64,000 nucleotides of DNA, from the NCBI GenBank assembly GCA_030427705.1, contig JAUIBR010000020.1, positions 51,159 through 115,158 of the forward strand, read 5' to 3'. Shown here one piece after another: positions 62,923-64,000 of the stretch. This DNA is from a bacterium (GTDB lineage Bacteria; Myxococcota_A; Bradymonadia; Bradymonadales; Bradymonadaceae). The position numbers and the translations under genes were made by a program. The notes under the pieces were generated by a model. That model ran no database searches. It was not told the DNA's origin and was given only the letters and a program-made list of their open reading frames with translations. Each line of letters begins with the position of its first letter. Position 1 is the stretch's first letter.

Positions 62923-64000
62923 ATGATGACGACTATTATTCTCGGCGTGGTGTTCTTTATCGCGATCGTCGTAGCACTCGTCGTAGTGCTCGTGTTCGCG
63001 AAATCCAAGCTGGTAAACACCGATGAAGTCACGATCCTGATCAATGACGATCCGGACAACTCCATCAAAGTCCCTGCTGGCGACACGCTGCTCAATGCAC
63101 TCGCCGCTCAGAAGATCTTCATCCCCTCCGCCTGCGGTGGCGGCGGTACCTGCGGTGTTTGCAAGGTTCACGTCCACGAAGGTGGCGGCTCGTTGCTCCC
63201 GACCGAAGTCAGCCACGTCACACGTGGTGAGGCAAAGGAAGGCTGCCGCCTTTCGTGCCAGGTGAAGGTCAAAGGCGATATGTCGATCGAGGTCGAGCCT
63301 GAAGTCTTCAGCGTCAAGAAGTGGACCTGCAAAGTTCGATCGAACCACAACGTCGCCACCTTCATTAAGGAACTCATCCTTGAGATCCCAGAAGGTGAAG
63401 AGGTTCCGTTCCGCGCGGGTGGCTACATCCAGATCGAATGCCCACCGCACGTCGCTGAGTACAAGGACTTCGAAATCGAAGACGAGTACCGCGGCGATTG
63501 GGACAAGTACGACATGTGGCGCTACAAGTCGGTGGTCAAAGAGGAAGTCATGCGTGCTTACTCGATGGCCAGCTACCCAGAAGAGAAGGACATCATCATG
63601 TTGAATGTCCGGATCGCTTCGCCACCGCCTAACAAGCCAGATGCCCCTCCTGGCATCATGTCGTCGTATATCTTCAACCTGAAGCCGGGCGACGATTGCG
63701 TCATCTCCGGTCCGTTCGGCGAGTTCTTCGCAAAAGAGACGGACAACGAGATGGTGTTCATCGGTGGTGGTGCCGGCATGGCGCCGATGCGCTCGCATAT
63801 CTTCGACCAGTTCCGACGCCTGAAGACGGACCGCAAGGTTTCGTTCTGGTACGGCGCGCGGAGCTTGCGTGAAGCATTCTACATCGATCACTTCGATGCG
63901 ATTGCAGAAGAGAACGAGAACTTCGAATGGCACCTCGCCCTCTCGGATCCTCTTCCGGAGGACAATTGGGAAGGTTACACCGGGTTCATCCACCAGGTGG
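62923..64000 (+). CDS. nqrF: Na+-NQR subunit F (3' end beyond window)
   Basis: 359 codons visible, about 50 missing. One N-terminal helix, then a 2Fe-2S domain ([16 protein letters not shown] and [10 protein letters not shown], four Cys ligands), an FAD domain ([11 protein letters not shown] motif RxYS) and the start of the NADH domain ([18 protein letters not shown]). It is the NADH entry point of the pump. Two adjacent ATGs are open; the first is listed, 10 bp after nqrE. Confidence 0.97.
   Translation, partial: MMTTIILGVVFFIAIVVALVVVLVFAKSKLVNTDEVTILINDDPDNSIKVPAGDTLLNALAAQKIFIPSACGGGGTCGVCKVHVHEGGGSLLPTEVSHVTRGEAKEGCRLSCQVKVKGDMSIEVEPEVFSVKKWTCKVRSNHNVATFIKELILEIPEGEEVPFRAGGYIQIECPPHVAEYKDFEIEDEYRGDWDKYDMWRYKSVVKEEVMRAYSMASYPEEKDIIMLNVRIASPPPNKPDAPPGIMSSYIFNLKPGDDCVISGPFGEFFAKETDNEMVFIGGGAGMAPMRSHIFDQFRRLKTDRKVSFWYGARSLREAFYIDHFDAIAEENENFEWHLALSDPLPEDNWEGYTGFIHQV

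Noticed and set aside
62884..63993. 369-residue reverse frame over nqrF
   Set aside because: Antisense to nqrF, which has intact cluster and flavin motifs.

Overview
The window is a chromosomal stretch of a Gram-negative bacterium, most likely from the former Deltaproteobacteria (Myxococcota/Bradymonadota-like). The case rests on several features: many lipoproteins with Asn-rich (NNVNN) or DPDPDMG-type low-complexity segments, a Ser/Thr kinase with a DUF4388 tail, a mitochondrial-type EF-G (spdEFG1-like), a ccoNO fusion and many TPR lipoproteins. The species is inferred, not proven. I found no tRNA or rRNA gene, no CRISPR array, no insertion sequence and no prophage.

Layout. 1-4.5 kb: two OB-fold-like lipoproteins on the minus strand, then a secreted HExxH metalloprotease and a HEAT-like protein on the plus strand. 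4.5-10.4 kb: DUF2007 protein, ssb, a tandem UspA protein, an Asp-repeat lipoprotein, polA and a 50-residue acidic ORF. 10.4-18.9 kb: a complete cbb3 oxidase locus (ccoNO fusion, Q, P, G, H, I, S) with a divergent UreH/TauE-like membrane gene. 18.9-29.9 kb: Ser/Thr kinase and partner membrane protein, diverging from a tightly packed run of TPR protein, vWA-like lipoprotein, alpha/beta hydrolase, UbiA-like protein, dicarboxylate/H+ symporter and a large peptidoglycan transglycosylase. 30-39.3 kb: EF-G with a strong terminator, a TPR-like secreted protein with a tetraheme lipoprotein, kynureninase, a DUF4331 family protein split over two genes, a TPR lipoprotein whose start codon directly follows a terminator, and a Flp-like pilin.

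39.3-49.5 kb: amidinotransferase-fold enzyme plus PPK2, an 18-bp minisatellite in front of prfC, a fusion of a degenerate pseudouridine synthase with an RlmI-type methyltransferase, lipoproteins, a secreted phospholipase-D-like protein and an orphan hydrophilic protein. 49.5-58 kb: DUF2723 membrane glycosyltransferase, a block of secreted or outer-membrane proteins of unknown role, and an ECF sigma factor with a membrane protein carrying three anti-sigma-like modules. 58-64 kb: nqrABCDEF, the sodium-pumping NADH:quinone reductase, with nqrF cut by the window end.

Taken together the energy genes (Na+-NQR feeding quinone, cbb3 oxidase with its copper and heme maturation set, a tetraheme lipoprotein) suggest an aerobic to microaerobic, probably marine or salt-adapted organism. 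No clear new multi-gene system is visible. The points most worth following are the pseudouridine-synthase/methyltransferase fusion, the three-module anti-sigma protein, the split DUF4331 pair, the AsmA-like/GT51 fusion, the terminator that abuts a start codon, and the minisatellite in front of prfC.
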